DNA of 64,000 bases from Acanthopleura granulata (taxonomy: Eukaryota; Mollusca; Polyplacophora; Chitonida; Chitonidae). Below the pieces are notes generated by a model. The model searched no databases. It had not been told where the DNA came from and was given only the letters and a program-made list of their open reading frames with translations. Positions 13,186 to 26,512 of this stretch are shown here, piece by piece (within the stretch, counting starts at the first letter, position 1; each line of letters begins with the position of its first letter). The position numbers and the translations under genes were made by a program. Location of the stretch: NCBI GenBank assembly GCA_016165875.1, contig JABBOT010000004.1:13393672-13457671 (forward strand). Direction: 5' to 3'.

Positions 13186-16100
13186 ATGGCGGAGGATTCT
13201 ATAAGTTGGATCAGTGATCACATCTGGGTATGGTAAATTTAAATTTAACTTTTCTGTGAGTAATTTACTTTTTTAACATATGCCTATGGATCAAGCATCA
13301 CTGAGTCGGAAACTGTTAGTACAGGCGTAAATATACCGACATGCCTTTTGATCAGTTACATATACCTTTAATTAATGTACAAAGTTTGTGATTATGACCA
13401 TTATATCAATTATGTGTTGGCAATATAGTAGCATAAATAAGAGTTTATGCTGGCACGGTATTGAATTGATACATGCCTACGTCTTTTTTATTTTCTGCCA
13501 AGTTGAAAGAAAATGCATCATACACTTAAATTCATTAATAACTAATTATTACTCCATTTCCACCTGAAACTAAAATTCAGATCTCAGCTGTAACATCATA
13601 TCAAATGTGGTATTATTATTTGGCCTATATATAGTACATTGCCACATTGATAAATGTTTAGGCAGGACTAGAATTGACTGCAGCTAGTTTGCTAGTTTTA
13701 CACTAGACGCTCCATTATTAATGTAGGCCCACTTGATTACTTTTTCAAACTTTTCACACAACCTGAAATAATTCACATCACCCCTTTGACATTCATAAGT
13801 ATAGAAAATATTACTTAAACTGGAAGAGCTTTTACTGAATCTGCTACAACAATTTTGCAACATATTACATTTGTCAGCTAGATAAAATTAATACAGCCCC
13901 TAACATGTGGAATTGAATCTAAGCTCCTTTCGTACACTTCAAAACAAACAAAATCTGTCTATATTTACCTTGACAGTAACATTTTTAACTATTTGTTTAG
14001 GTTCCAATTGTGGCATGTCTGGTACTGATCATTGTCATCGCTCTTTTAATCTGGTTGGCATGTCGTTTGTGTCAGTAAGTTATCTTACTTTCCATGAAAC
14101 GTTTTTACAGTATGATGTTATGTACTATACTGTGCTATGATAATTAATTTGGAAAGACTTACTATAGAAAAAGTTCATTTGCCTTAAAATGAATAAAAAT
14201 ATCTGACATATTGAGATTTTGTACGTATTTTACTATTTTTTGAATTCACTAATTTCAGTTATATAAGGATAACATGATTTAATTGCTAGGACTATCTATT
14301 CAGTGCATCTAATTTCAATACTTGTGTATTTTTGTGGTTAACAGTTTTATGTAATGGTTTCACTATCTAACATGTAGGTATTTTCGTCGCTATGATTACA
14401 CTGCTCTTCAGCATGATATGGCATTACCTGAGAAAATGAGGATGGAACAGCAAATGCAGTTAGATGCTGTTAGAGGTAATTTAAATTGCTTCCTGTATCA
14501 GCCTATCCAAATGTTTAAAAACCGAAAACTAAAATAGCCCTAGGGGGATTATAGCAAAGAGACTTAAGTTATATGGTGAAGAGGCACAAATGTTGCATCC
14601 ACCTTTAAAACTGTGAACTGTTGAATGATGGGATTTCTGGGAGGGCTGCTCTATCCATACAAATGAATGAATCAACAGTTTGGTGTTTTTGTTGGTTGTA
14701 GTCAATATTAGTATTGTAATGAACATCACTGCATTTCTTTTACCTAGTTTTACTTAAGCCATGGTGCTAGGGGGTGTGTAAGTTGTTACTTTTTAAAGAT
14801 TTACATGAACAATTAGAATAAAGCCCTAATATGATTTAAACTGACAAGACAGATTTCATCAGTTACATGGGACCATTTGCCAGCTATCACACTGCCATTT
14901 ACTGCTCTGGTATTACTCTCTTGTGCTGTAGTCTTTCACACTTTGTGATATCTATAAGAGGATTCTTGTTTGTAGACACAGCTTTGATGAATTGTGGCTT
15001 TTACCTGAGGGCCAAAAGATCATTCACCATGATGAAGCACCTCAGTGAAATAGGTTAGTCTCGTCCAGATGTATATAGATCAATTTCTACAAGTCATTTA
15101 ATCAGTATATGTCAGGCAATTCTTACAATGATGGAATAGTGATATAGATTGGTCTTGTTTCGATGTATATTGATCAATTTTTACAATTCATCTAACCAGT
15201 GTAGGTCACGCAATTCTTAAAGTGAATGACAGCTTAATTTGATTGTTAACTTCATGAAAACGGTTGGACAATATTATGTTTATTTCGATAGAGTATTTTT
15301 TCGAGCACTTACTAGTTACATTTGATGGTGCTCTGTTGGGTAGCATGAAACGCAGCCATTCTGTCTGGGCTGTGACATAATTGATCCAAGCGCTGAACAC
15401 TCTTGTCACCTGAGACTGTAGTAAGCTGCTAGGGTTGTGATTGAAACTTAAGTATATATGTACATTTATAACATGAAATGATCAAGAACTTACTCTCGCC
15501 ACTACACATTGGTGTGGAAATACTTTACAGTGTTGTTCATACATGTACTTGTTATAATTAAAATATATAACAATAAAACAGTGCCCTGTCCCTATACATG
15601 TTCAACTCAGAACAGTTATGCCACAGCTTGTAAATGGCTGATGTCTCCTAGCTCTCTGATTGGTCAATCTCTCATCAGCTTGAAAGCCTGGGAGCCTTTA
15701 GACCCTCATTTGGCAGCAAATTACTCCACACTTTAAACAAAGATAATTCAGGAATGAATTCATACAAATTTAAATATGTTTTTGCATTTGAGAGAGAATT
15801 TTATAATCTTGTTAATGAACAGAGCCTTGTTTTGTTTAACCTGGGCCTGTGAGGAAAAAAAGGTAAGTTAATTAACAAAGGTTATATTTTTTTATTCTCT
15901 ACAAAGGAGAAGGTAGACATTTTAAAGAAATTAACATTGATAGAAGATGTAAAATTCAAATGTCCTTGAAGAGCCAATATGAAACGTAAAAGTATTGGAC
16001 TTTTTGGAAGGCTTGCTGCTAATGAATACATTTGAACATAATGATGACCTGGAATTGAAGTGTCAGTTTTGTGTGAGTCATCATAGTGATGATAATAAAT

Positions 16101-19100
16101 GTATTTATTAGTTGTGCTGCTCGGAGTTCTCTCAACACCTTTCTGTCATTGTGCACATTGTGATTATTAGAACTGTGTGATGATAGACTGAGGCTTTATA
16201 TAATTAAGTACTTCCGTCATTTAACTGTACCATGTTTTTTTTTCAGGAAACAGAGTGGATTCTCACTGGTTTATGGTATCAGATGCCAGGACAGAATCAT
16301 CTCACATATTGACCATGTTCCCACGTTCCTCTCAGATGACACTACCATTCAGTGTAGCTACTAAAAAGCAGCTCTCAGAGCTCTTCTTACTGCTAAAGGT
16401 ATTTATATAAGGGAATTATAATAATTGTTGATAAACTAATTTGTATGTATTGGGTACATGTGTATTCAGATAATTTCATGAGACACATCAGCTGTATTGG
16501 CATTCAATCTATACGTGTTCCAATTAAATATGCCTTAAGCTTAATGCAGCATAAACAGATTTTTAAAAGTCACGTTTTCATTTTTCACTTTATTTACATA
16601 GTCAGAACAGCCAGATTTTAATTTTCTTCATTACTGTGTAAAAGTTTTTCCTTGTTAATGTGTAGAAATTCTCTTTAACAGCACCCATACATATACCCTC
16701 TGTCAGAGATTGATTTCATCTTGGAACAAGGGTTGATAGCATCCATATACCCATATAACCCACCTGGATCACTGAAGGATCTTATATACTATGTGGTATG
16801 TGCTACTGTACTTTAAATTCATATATACTATCACACCAAATTACTGATCTTATTGCTGTAGATAATCTAATATGTAATTTGAGTTGGTGAAATAGGTAAG
16901 TTTTTCTAGTTTCTTAGCTCTACTGGTCCCTCTGTCTGTGTGTCTGTTGTCTTTTCCTTCAAAATGCTACTCCTCCTGCAGGTTTTATGCAATTTAAAAA
17001 AAACATGGACAAAGTTTACACTACATCAGAATACATAATATGTAGTATATACTTTCCATTTTCATGATCTGGTGTCTATCTGTCTGGATGTTTGTCCAAA
17101 ATATGTTAACATTTTCAAAGCACTACTTCTCGTACAGCTTTTGTCCAGTTTCATTGTAACTTGAGTTAAGTTCAGACTACATCAAGATACATAAGTCATA
17201 GTATCAATTATCCATTTTGATGATGGGTTGTCTGTCTGTTCATACAGTATATATTAACATTTCCTTCAAAATACTACTGATTACTGTTGCAGTTTTTGTC
17301 CAATTTCAACAAAACTTGGTACAAGTGAATCAAAATACTTGTTTCCTAGTATTGATTTTCAAATTTGGTTGTACATTGTTGTAATACATACATAACTTTG
17401 TATTTTTTACTTAATTTTTGTATTTTGTCCCAACCACTAGTGCTACTGTCTCATCGGAGACTCAGGTTTAAATAATACATATCTGTATCAAGCAGGTTCC
17501 AAATTACCGAGCTTCCATTACATATGACGAAACACATAACTTCAATTGGTGAAAGACATATTTTTCTCCAGTTGTGTTTTTACCTGTTCTTAAAATGCAG
17601 AATATCAGAATTGAAAAGAGAAATGCTGTTATTTATTAATAGTTGAGATATATTTAATATTTTTTCTGATTAAATTTTTAGGGCAGTTGTTTAGATCCCT
17701 GGAGCCAAAAATATGCTTACAGATCAGATGGGTTGCAACTTGGGCTGATACAGTTGTTCGGAAAGCAAATTTTGCAGGTAAACTATTGGGCTATGTTACT
17801 ATGACAACAGAATGACATCCATGTGCAAAATGGTGTTCTTGCTTTACACCGTGGTACGGCTACCTGCTTATCTATATAACGTGTTACTGTACATGTATTA
17901 TAGGAGTAGAAAAAACTGCTTACAGAATTGCAGTTACTTTTGCAACATTTGAAACCACCACCTCCATATGTGTAATTCATAAGATTAACCTAATCTTGAT
18001 TAATTCATTCTTTGTGGGTTATATACCATCCCACTTTAAAACTGGCACATTGACCCAACCATGCCATACAGGAATGATGTCCCTTTCGCTTTATACTCTG
18101 TTGTTGTATTGCAAACATATGTATTGTTAGATGTTGATCTGTATGCTGTATTTAATCTTAATACAGCATGTCATACATGAAAACAAATGTGAATATAGAC
18201 TGATCCACACCAAAATTTTAAAATGTTTTGACATAGGCTTTGCTTTTTCTGGAAGACAAAGGGTTACCTCCCCATGGACATGTCCATTCAGGCAATGTAA
18301 TGCTTTGTAAAGGGATATGCAGGTGAGTGGTACACTGCGGATATAAAATATAGTGGAAGCATTCTTGAGGACACCATCTAACATAATTATTAGACATGAG
18401 TGACTGTGTGTGGTTTTCAGATTTCGCATATTATTCAGAGGAGTGAAGTGCAATGAATTATGAGCCAATTAATTTATGTGTATTTGTTATTGGCAGTGGT
18501 TGTATAATTATGTGCCTGTTACCGGATATAAATGACAAGGGTGCCATACCCTGAGTTTAGCCAATGCTGGCAGTTTGGTCTTAGGACTTGACTTTGTGAT
18601 ACATGTAATATGTATTTGCTTCAAAATCAGTTCACAAAATGATTATTGTGTCGCTATTCTTCTTCAGTGGAACATTGATTGTTGAAGGACGAGGCAATGC
18701 AGTAGTGAAAGACCTTACCTAGTACTGAAGTCCTAATTTTCTATAGAGGATCACATGTATATAGCTGTGCAGTATTGTGTTATGGTGTTTTGTACTTGTA
18801 AATTTGACATTTTGGACTTTTTTTTCAAGGTTGTCATCATGTGAGAGTAGCTTGGTGAGTTTGACCCCAAGATTGCAGCCCCTGGTCAAGAGAAAGTTGA
18901 GAGAAGGGGCAAAGGACTCCATAGATAGCATAAGTTTTGGTAATTTTACCAAATTTTTACACCAGTATGCTTATATTTATGTGTATGTGTATCTCTATGG
19001 GTAAACATAATGTAATAACTGCAAGCGCTTAAATACTTTTAATAACCGTGTTCTGCTTTACATGAATTACTCCTTTTTTAACCCTGTCATGTGAAATCAG

Positions 19101-22090
19101 GTACATGTAACTTTGGTATCAAAATAACCCTTTTTGTGAAATAAAAGAATAAATAAATAAAAAAATAGTTTTTGATCCTGGTTTCTGAAATCACTTGCCT
19201 CATCTTACCAATGATATTGACTTATAGTACAAAATTTATAGCCGCTCAAAGAAAACTAATTAGTGCTCATGTTTGTGGTGTGTTGTTGTAACCAGGTCAT
19301 TTGTTGTATGAGATGTCTTCTGGGTCTGTACTTGACACTCCATCACCGGAGCCTCGTCACCTCGTCCATTGTCCACATGAAGTCATCCAGGTAAGATTCT
19401 CCTTGTAAGAGTTCAAGGCAAATGAGGTGCAGATATCACAGTAAATTTACTGTTTCTAATGACATATTTTCATCCTATCAGAAAATAGGGCATAGATGCA
19501 CAATAATACACAAGAGTTCTAGACCACTGATCACATTTCTTGAATCCATTTCCAATTTATTTGGTTTCTTGACGTGATCTAATGCCACATTTCCAAATTC
19601 TTCATGAGCTAAGTCCTCTCGTCATTAAGGATGCAGGACGAATCTTTGAGCATGTCTCATTGTATTTCTGCTCTAATTGTTACATGTTGTTTATTTCTCC
19701 ATAGGTTTTGAACTTTATCTTCCCTACAGATGATACACCCATACCTTCAGTACAACAGGTAGGCATAATTTGTTATTTATAATATGGTAGCAAAATGTTT
19801 ACAGGTATAGGAAAGCATTCTATAATATATATATCTTTATACGCACAAGGCAAACTGGCCCTTGAGTGTACAAAAAAAAAAATAGTAATGGCTAGGTATA
19901 TGTAGGTGATAACTTTATTTATTTGTTTGACTCTGATTTGGTTCTGTTTATTTAATTGATTGGGATTCGGTTGGGCGTATATTTAAGAATATATTCCAGT
20001 TTTTCATTATGGTGAATTCCATGATTATTCAGTTGATTTTATTGCTGTATTTTCAGATATATTCACATGAATTCTTTAAGGGTGTGAAGTTAAGAGAAAT
20101 TGAAATGTTCAATGAAGCTCCGGTGAGTTCTGTTTACAGTGTTTTCTATGACATATCATTGGGATTGTTTTTTTGTGATACTTGGAATAAATTTATCAAC
20201 CATCACTGTTTCATTAATGAAAGATATTGTGGGCATAATCAACCATCAAATTACAAAACAGCACTAGATTAAAAAAAAAAAAACTACTCAACCAAGTAGA
20301 TCGATGTGCTCTATAGGTGCCGGTGCATAGTTTTCTTACAAATATTATTGAACATTTCTGACGATAGTTATTTTTCATGCAGATTCATTTTTCACCTGGT
20401 ATAAAGTCTCTTCTCAAAGCAGTTAAAAAGGGAAAGCCATACAAGTAAGTGGAAAGAAGTTACTTTCATATTTCTAACTGGGAAGTAAGGTGACATATAG
20501 CAATGGTAAAGTCTAAACCTACTGTACATGGTATTTAAACATTTATGTGTGAAATGACTTCATAGACTCCTTTAATATAATAATAGATCATTGTGGTGTT
20601 GTGCATTGCTGTTGGAATTTTCACACTTGGTTTTAATGTTTATTTCTTTTTCAGGTCAAAATCACGCAGAAGATCCACTGCCTCTGAAAGTAACAGGTAA
20701 ATCTTGGATTCTTATTTATCACAACTGACACATGCAAAGACAGTGGATAATATACTTTATTTCTAATCCCACATGAAATCATAAATGTTAGTTCAAAATG
20801 CAGTTAGCTTTAATTTGAAAATGCGAAGCCTGGCTGGTTCAGATGGTTTGAGAGCTGGCTTGTTGCAGCTATTAGGCCCTTATTTAATGGGGTTGTGTGT
20901 TTGAATCAAGCTGCTTTCTGGCTGCAGATTCAAGTCAAGAGGTTTGTCAGGAACCTGTCAGAGTTGGTGTTTTATTCATGGTAAACTCATTTATTCCACC
21001 CATAAACCTCACCACCTTCATGAGTGTAAATTCTAGAACATGATGTTATACAACAATTATATCAAATAAATCAACTACTGAAAATCGTCAACCTTTGTAA
21101 TCATTAAAACAGTTTTTAAAGGGTATTGTATGCATACAGTTATTGTATAAATGAAGCCAAAAATAATTTGCTAGTGTCACCTCAGGTATAAACTTCATAA
21201 AACTGTGAAAATTATTTCTCTAGACATTACAGTTCTCAAAGAAAACTTTTGAAATATTGTTTTCAGTGATGGTAGAAAAGGATGAACAATTAAGGTATAT
21301 AATAATGCAGCTTTATCTTTCTTTGTGCGTGATTGTTGGCTGTTGACCAATGGGAACCGAGTATTACCTTGTGAGGTAAAATAAGAGCTGTTAGCTCACT
21401 GTAATGTACCTGGGTCGGACATCATACTTGGTGCTTTTGCCAGGGCTACTTAGTGAGGCAACAAAGTGTATGTGTCTGCATTGAGACCTTATAAGGAAAC
21501 AGTGTTGTCAGAAAGAAATCAAGATAATGTAATGTTAAGTGGTAAACTCTGCTAAGCAGTTTAGTATGAAAAGTCTGGCTCATTTGTGTTTGATTAAGTT
21601 GAGAGAACAGTCCTGTTACCCAGATCTGATATGGTGCTATTCTCAGACCATAAATTCTGCCCCTTCTACCTGCACATTTGTTAGGTCTTTTTGATGTGTA
21701 GTGTACTCTGGACAAGTCTTTCATAAGGATATATAGACCAAGAAGTTGTATAACCATAAGGAAGATTTGTCCAGCGTACTTCCTTCCCAACTTTTAAATG
21801 CCACTCAAACAAGAGAAGTGTATTGTATCTGATGTTTCAGACGCCCTAGTCGTCAGAATTCAGCCTTTCAGGAGGAGACTGTGTTTGGGCCTTCCTCTCC
21901 CTCGCCTGCCCCTCCGCTGCCCCCTCCCCCGCCTCCTCCCCCGCCTCCAGCCCCTGGGCATCCACCAGTGGACGAGCCGACATCATACAACAGTGTTACA
22001 TCCAGCAGGGCTACTCTGCTCAGCAACATAAGACAAGGGACTAAGCTGAAAAATACAGTAACCAATGACAGAAGTGCTCCTAGAGTATAA
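13186..22090 (+). CDS. Single-pass membrane pseudokinase, PXK/Slob-like, with WH2 tail
   Basis: Fifteen exons: 13186-13227, 14001-14074, 14378-14475, 14976-15053, 16247-16398, 16682-16795, 17682-17777, 18237-18322, 18830-18939, 19296-19390, 19705-19758, 20057-20122, 20383-20444, 20655-20696, 21841-22090. All phases agree, giving about 472 residues. Order: a 14-residue N-terminus; one transmembrane helix (about residues 15-38, VPIVACLVLIIVIALLIWLA) followed by basic YFRRYDY; a kinase-like domain (~95-360); a basic Ser-rich stretch (SRRRSTASES, RPSRQNS); a Pro-rich run; and a C-terminal WH2-like actin-binding motif (RATLLSNIRQGTKL). HPYIYP, GSLKDLIY and FGHLLYEM match PXK (MONaKA). HVHSGN stands where HRD-x4-N should be and CES where DFG should be, so catalysis is unlikely. 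Slowpoke-binding protein (Slob) or PXK are the nearest families I know. Candidate roles are channel regulation or membrane-actin scaffolding (inference). Confidence 0.82.
20825..20960 (+). repeat. tRNA-like SINE fragment in pseudokinase intron 14
   Basis: TGGTTCAGATGG resembles a tRNA box A and TGTGTTTGAATCAAG a box B, about 60 bases apart. The whole does not fold as a tRNA with a proper acceptor stem, so it is read as a degenerate tRNA-derived repeat, not a tRNA gene. Confidence 0.35.
21072..21298 (+). repeat. Dispersed repeat family A, copy 2 (long)
   Basis: Aligns over about 220 bases with 32264-32480: shared blocks include gtatgcatacagttattgta, cataaaactgtga and tttctctaga. The 3' part also matches 10345-10412 (atattgttttc, gtagaaaagg, gaagaattaagg). 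It lies in the last intron of the pseudokinase gene. No coding capacity or terminal repeat was seen, and the family is unknown to me. Confidence 0.6.
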
Positions 22091-22451
22091 ACTACAGGTA
22101 TCTCACCCATGGATAAAGAGGAAATGGTTTGAGTTCTAGCCTCAGGAGCACTACATACCAGTTCTTTTGGAAAGTTTGTGTTGGGCCCATCATGCCTGGC
22201 ATGAACGCCTGGCTATTCACACAGTTGCCTCTGCAAATTATGTTGAGAGATCAGGTGAACTTAACCACATGTACTGATATATGTCTTTGTGTGTCTTTGC
22301 TTGATAATCATAATTTGGTAATAATGTCACTATTATTAATTCATACACTTATTTTTTTCTTAAATTTCACTAGCTCTGTAGAGTTTAGTAACTAGGAAAA
22401 CTTAATTTAATTTATGTGTTCCAAATTGGACTTATTGGTACAACTTTCAAA

Positions 22452-22457
22452 AATAAA
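22452..22457 (+). terminator. Candidate poly(A) signal, pseudokinase gene
   Basis: AATAAA about 360 bases after the stop codon. A second AATAAA at 22900-22905 is an alternative. The actual cleavage site cannot be seen. Confidence 0.35.
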
Positions 22458-23521
22458 TTAGCTCTGTATAATTTACCAGGTTAACAATGAGAGCAAAGGC
22501 CCTAAGCCCAGTTACATAAATACATGTTTTAAGTAAATCTTAATGAATCATGTTCCCGTTCTTCATAATAGTGATTGCTTGGGTTGAACTGTGCACCTCA
22601 TGTGTCCGGGCAATTCAGACTTTAGCTACTAGAACACGACTCACTTCCCATTTTGACCATGATATCAATACCTCCTTTCTACCTTCTTTTTGACTTACAA
22701 GAATGCTGGTTTTAAGAGATATGAGGATTTGCAAAATATCTTGTCCTTATCCAGAGGGGCCAAACTAATGGTTTTACTAATGTGGGTCAGATAGTAGAAG
22801 AAATTTGTGCTGATTTTGATGGAAAATATTCTCTTCCCTGTTTTGTCTATCAATATTATTTGAAAGATGTATACCCTGTGCTCATTGTTTTGAGCACAGA
22901 ATAAATTTATATTTGTGAGCCAGGTCTTCTTTTATTTGGCATAAGCTCAGTGTTTTGCTAGGAGGAAATGAAGTCATGTACGTGCTATAGGGCATTTTTT
23001 ATGTATCTTTTTTCATAAATTTAACTTTTTATTTATGTTCAGGCACATATATAATAAAAAAAACAACTTTGTAATTCTTCTTCAGATGCAAGTGTGTTGG
23101 TTGATCTCATGAAAGAATGTTACCAATGTGTTATCTCCATAAGAATAACACACTCAAATCTTGTCAAAGCAGCAACATGTTGAAAGCTGATCAGTGTATA
23201 TTGATTTTTTTATTCTACCATAAAACCACATCAGAGAAATCCCACGTTTATACCCCCCCCCCATATATATATATATGTGTGGATTATTTGTACAGGTTTT
23301 ATAATGAAACGGTTATCTACACATTTTAAAAGGTTCAAACCAAACAAAAGAACCAATAATGGTAGATAAAGATTCCTTTGTACTATGTTCCCTATTGAAT
23401 GTATTTTCCTATATGTTATGTATTTGCACACAGGTATAGTATTATGAGGAATACAATTACATCTGTAGTACAGTGATACATGTACTACCATTGTGAAATA
23501 CATCTGTATCCAAAAAGACAT

Positions 23522-23583
23522 CGCCACGATATGGCTGAGATATTGCCGATGTGGCGTTAAGCCATAATCATTCATTCATTCAT
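23522..23583 (+). mobile_element. Short SINE with (CATT)n tail and 13-bp target duplication
   Basis: The 62-base insert reads gatatggctgagatattgcc, then gatgtggcgttaagccataa, then CATT repeats. It is flanked by identical 13-mers TCCAAAAAGACAT at 23509-23521 and 23584-23596. The duplication shows retroposition. The copy is a 5'-truncated tail of a longer family. Confidence 0.75.
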
Positions 23584-24296
23584 TCCAAAAAGACATGGAT
23601 ACAAGTTTGGGATTCACCTGCATTCAGCAGTGCTTTTTGAGGCTATGGGTGCTATGCTAGATATTTGCTGCAAAATATCAAATTTTTTGAGGTTGTTATT
23701 TTTTTTTTTGCCAGTTGTTAATAAGTGAATATTAATGAACAAAGATTTAATGAAAAGTGCCACAGCTGTGATATTGAACATGATTGGATATTGATAAGAT
23801 TAAACTTGTATTCTTTATGGTCATGTTATATTAAAATGGATGTAGAATAGGTCATGAGCATGGTTTTCAGCATAAATGAAGATTTAATGAAAATCCTCAT
23901 CTCATCTGTGATATTGAACATAAAAGGTGATTTAGAAGTTAAATATTCTATTCTTCATGTTTATTTCATATTGGCAGAAGAATCGCAATTAAAGATGTTA
24001 TGACTTTAAAATGAAGGGCTCAGCTTTATAAATTATTACCCGATGCAATTTAGAGATTGGTGGGTAATTGAAGGCTTTTGATTTTTATATTTGTATGTGT
24101 ACGTGTATGGATATGTAGTGTCTTTGTATGTATATATTATATGAGTATATATTGTTTGTTCTTTACAATATTCTTCCATCATAAAGCAGGATTCTCGGTT
24201 TCAGATCGCTTTGCTCTGTAATACACTACTGTACTTAAGTATTCACCAGTTGTTCTATCTTTACTTTGTTATCTTTTTTAAAGGGAAAGATCACAT

Positions 24297-24689
24297 AAAA
24301 ATGAAGTTTTGGTGAGTGAAAAGACCATGGAAAACTGAATCTGAAAATACCTTCACAGCATTTTGGGGGATTTTTTCTCACCAAAGTAAACGCAGTCAAA
24401 TGTTTTGATTGTATGATGGGTTTTTTGACCATATTGATGATGTGGTTCACCAGTGATCTCACGACTTTCCTATGGCCCTAAAGCAGAAATTCAATGTCAT
24501 TAGCACTTTCATACACAAGCAAAAATTACTGGACTACTCTTCACAAGAGCTTTATCAGGCCTTCATTTTTGTTTTTGAATAGGTGTGTGATTATCACTCC
24601 CCTTGCAGAAGAGCAGGAGTGTGATTTGCACACCAAGTGAAGCTATTTTCAGACCTGGGTCTTTTCACTCACCACATAACTTCATTTTT
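24297..24689. repeat. Inverted repeat, ~55-bp arms, ~280-bp spacer
   Basis: The left arm (24297-24356; atgaagttttggtgagtgaa, later ctgaaaataccttcac) pairs with the right arm (24637-24689; gtgaagctattttcag, later ttcactcaccacataacttc). The arrangement suggests a degraded MITE or foldback element. No target duplication is obvious. Confidence 0.55.
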
Positions 24690-25200
24690 GTTTGGTGTTT
24701 CCCATTAATGAACATCCATTCTGAACTGACAGAATCCTAATTTTGTACATTCACACAATGCTTTAGTTACACACCAAACTGGTCTGGTTTCTCTCTAAGT
24801 ACATTGCCATGAAGGTATGTTGCGATATAAACTAAAGCAGGATCATGACAATGTGAAGAAAAAAGGGAGGCAAGCGGTATGATAAAAGAGTCTTATGGTT
24901 ACAATTTGTGCAGTGTCTAGTTGTGCTATGCTGTGCATTTACTGCAAATCTTGTACAACAATACAAGCCATTTTGTATTCACTTTCTTTTAATTTTTGTA
25001 AGTCACATTTTCAGTATCTAAAATGAGTTAACTTCAGGCACAGGAATACAAATTTGCCAATAACTGGCTGAGGAAAATCCTTGGCTGTGGCCATACTTAG
25101 GTGCTCACCAGACAGCCAATCAGTGTTGTTTTCGGTTTCACTTAAACAGTACAATAAATTCATTCATAGCTGGAGTAATTTCAGTTCTGGGAAATGTTTT

Positions 25201-25700
25201 ATTCAGTAATTTACGGTATTCAGTATGCACACACAGAACCAACAGTGGAATATCCCTCTTGTGTTTTTGTGATCTACATGTGTGCAAACCCTGAACTAAA
25301 TACATGCAGTGTTCTTTAATAAATAAAGTTTTGTTAAACACAGATTCTGATACACAGTAGACTACGTGAGGAATTCAGTAATTTACAGTATGTAATATGC
25401 AAACACACAACCAACAAAGGAATATAATATGAGGAATATATTATAGCGCTCTACATGTGTGCAAACCCTGAACTCAATACATGTAGTACTTCTTAAGATA
25501 CCACCCCAAACATTTTAACAGATTCTTATACACAGTACACTAAATCAGGAATTCAGTAATTTATGATATTTAATATACACACACGGAATCAATGATAGGA
25601 TATCCCCACTTGTGTTATTGTGCCCTACACGTGTGCAAACCAGGAGTTCAATGCATGAAGTACTTTTTAAGATACTACCCCTAACATTTTGTTTAACATA
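25201..25700. repeat. Tandem repeat, ~177-bp unit, about three copies
   Basis: The landmark attcagtaattta recurs at 25201, 25373 and 25551. A second landmark, tctacatgtgtgcaaaccc, and a third, cagattct-atacacagta, keep the same spacing. Units are 172-178 bases and moderately diverged; the last copy ends near the CBLL1 3' flank. The unit size is like satellite monomers, but only three copies are present. Confidence 0.75.
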
Positions 25701-25831
25701 GCTTTCCCTGTTATTGGGCGCCGCTCAGGGCACAACATAAGCTAAGCTCGTACTTAGTACAGGCGAGCTAAAAAATATGAAATATAACAAATGATTAAAA
25801 AGCAACACATTAGAGTGATGTTCAGGCACCA

Positions 25832-25837
25832 TTTATT
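25832..25837 (-). terminator. Candidate poly(A) signal, CBLL1
   Basis: TTTATT on the plus strand reads AATAAA on the minus strand, about 680 bases after the CBLL1 stop codon. No stronger candidate was noticed closer. Confidence 0.25.
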
Positions 25838-26512
25838 TAAGTGTCATGCCTCATATTATCCCAAATTTGTGTGTATCTCACAGGTGAACATCAACTGACA
25901 TCACACAGGCGATAAAAATATAAAATACATGCAAGACCACATACAATTTAACAACATATCATCGGACCCATCCTGACCTAAAAATTTGTTCAACAATGGT
26001 TTTTTTTAAATCAAATAATGTGGTGGTGTTCTACATATGTAAAACATCAATGTTATCTTATTTTTCTTGACTTTAGATGCCAAATGTACTCATAACACAA
26101 GCAAATGGAAAACAAGTAGTTTACATCAACTGTTCTTATTAAACTTCATTAGTTATTCATTTTCAATGTCACAGCTTCCTTACCTATGGGACAAGAAAAA
26201 AAAAAAGGAATCTAAATATCCAAATCAATGTTAGAAGTTTGATTGATTCAGCATAACTGGTATTTAATACTAGAAATGACAGCCAACTCATATCATTTGA
26301 GGAATAAAAATTACATGCATATATTATTTCAAACCGTTTAATGCTTTCACTGTTAGGCTTTTACAATACTCATCTTCTACAATGCAGGAAAATATCCACA
26401 TAAAAATTAATGACAAACATCATGACAAGCATTAATCCTGCAGTTCCTGTGGAACAATGTACTTGTATGTAACAGTGGCCACGGATGATCAAGATAAGCT
26501 TGGTTTAATCTG

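Larger units (their letters stand above)
22091..26512. other. Convergent 3' flanks of pseudokinase and CBLL1
   Basis: The pseudokinase (+) and CBLL1 (-) converge here. AATAAA at 22452-22457 and 22900-22905 are candidate poly(A) signals for the former. TTTATT at 25832-25837 (AATAAA on the minus strand) is a candidate for the latter. The rest holds a short SINE, a foldback repeat and a ~177-bp tandem array. No further gene was recognised. Confidence 0.55.

Noticed and set aside
25201..25700. CRISPR-like array
   Set aside because: Tandem units without unique spacers in a eukaryotic genome; ordinary satellite-like repeat.
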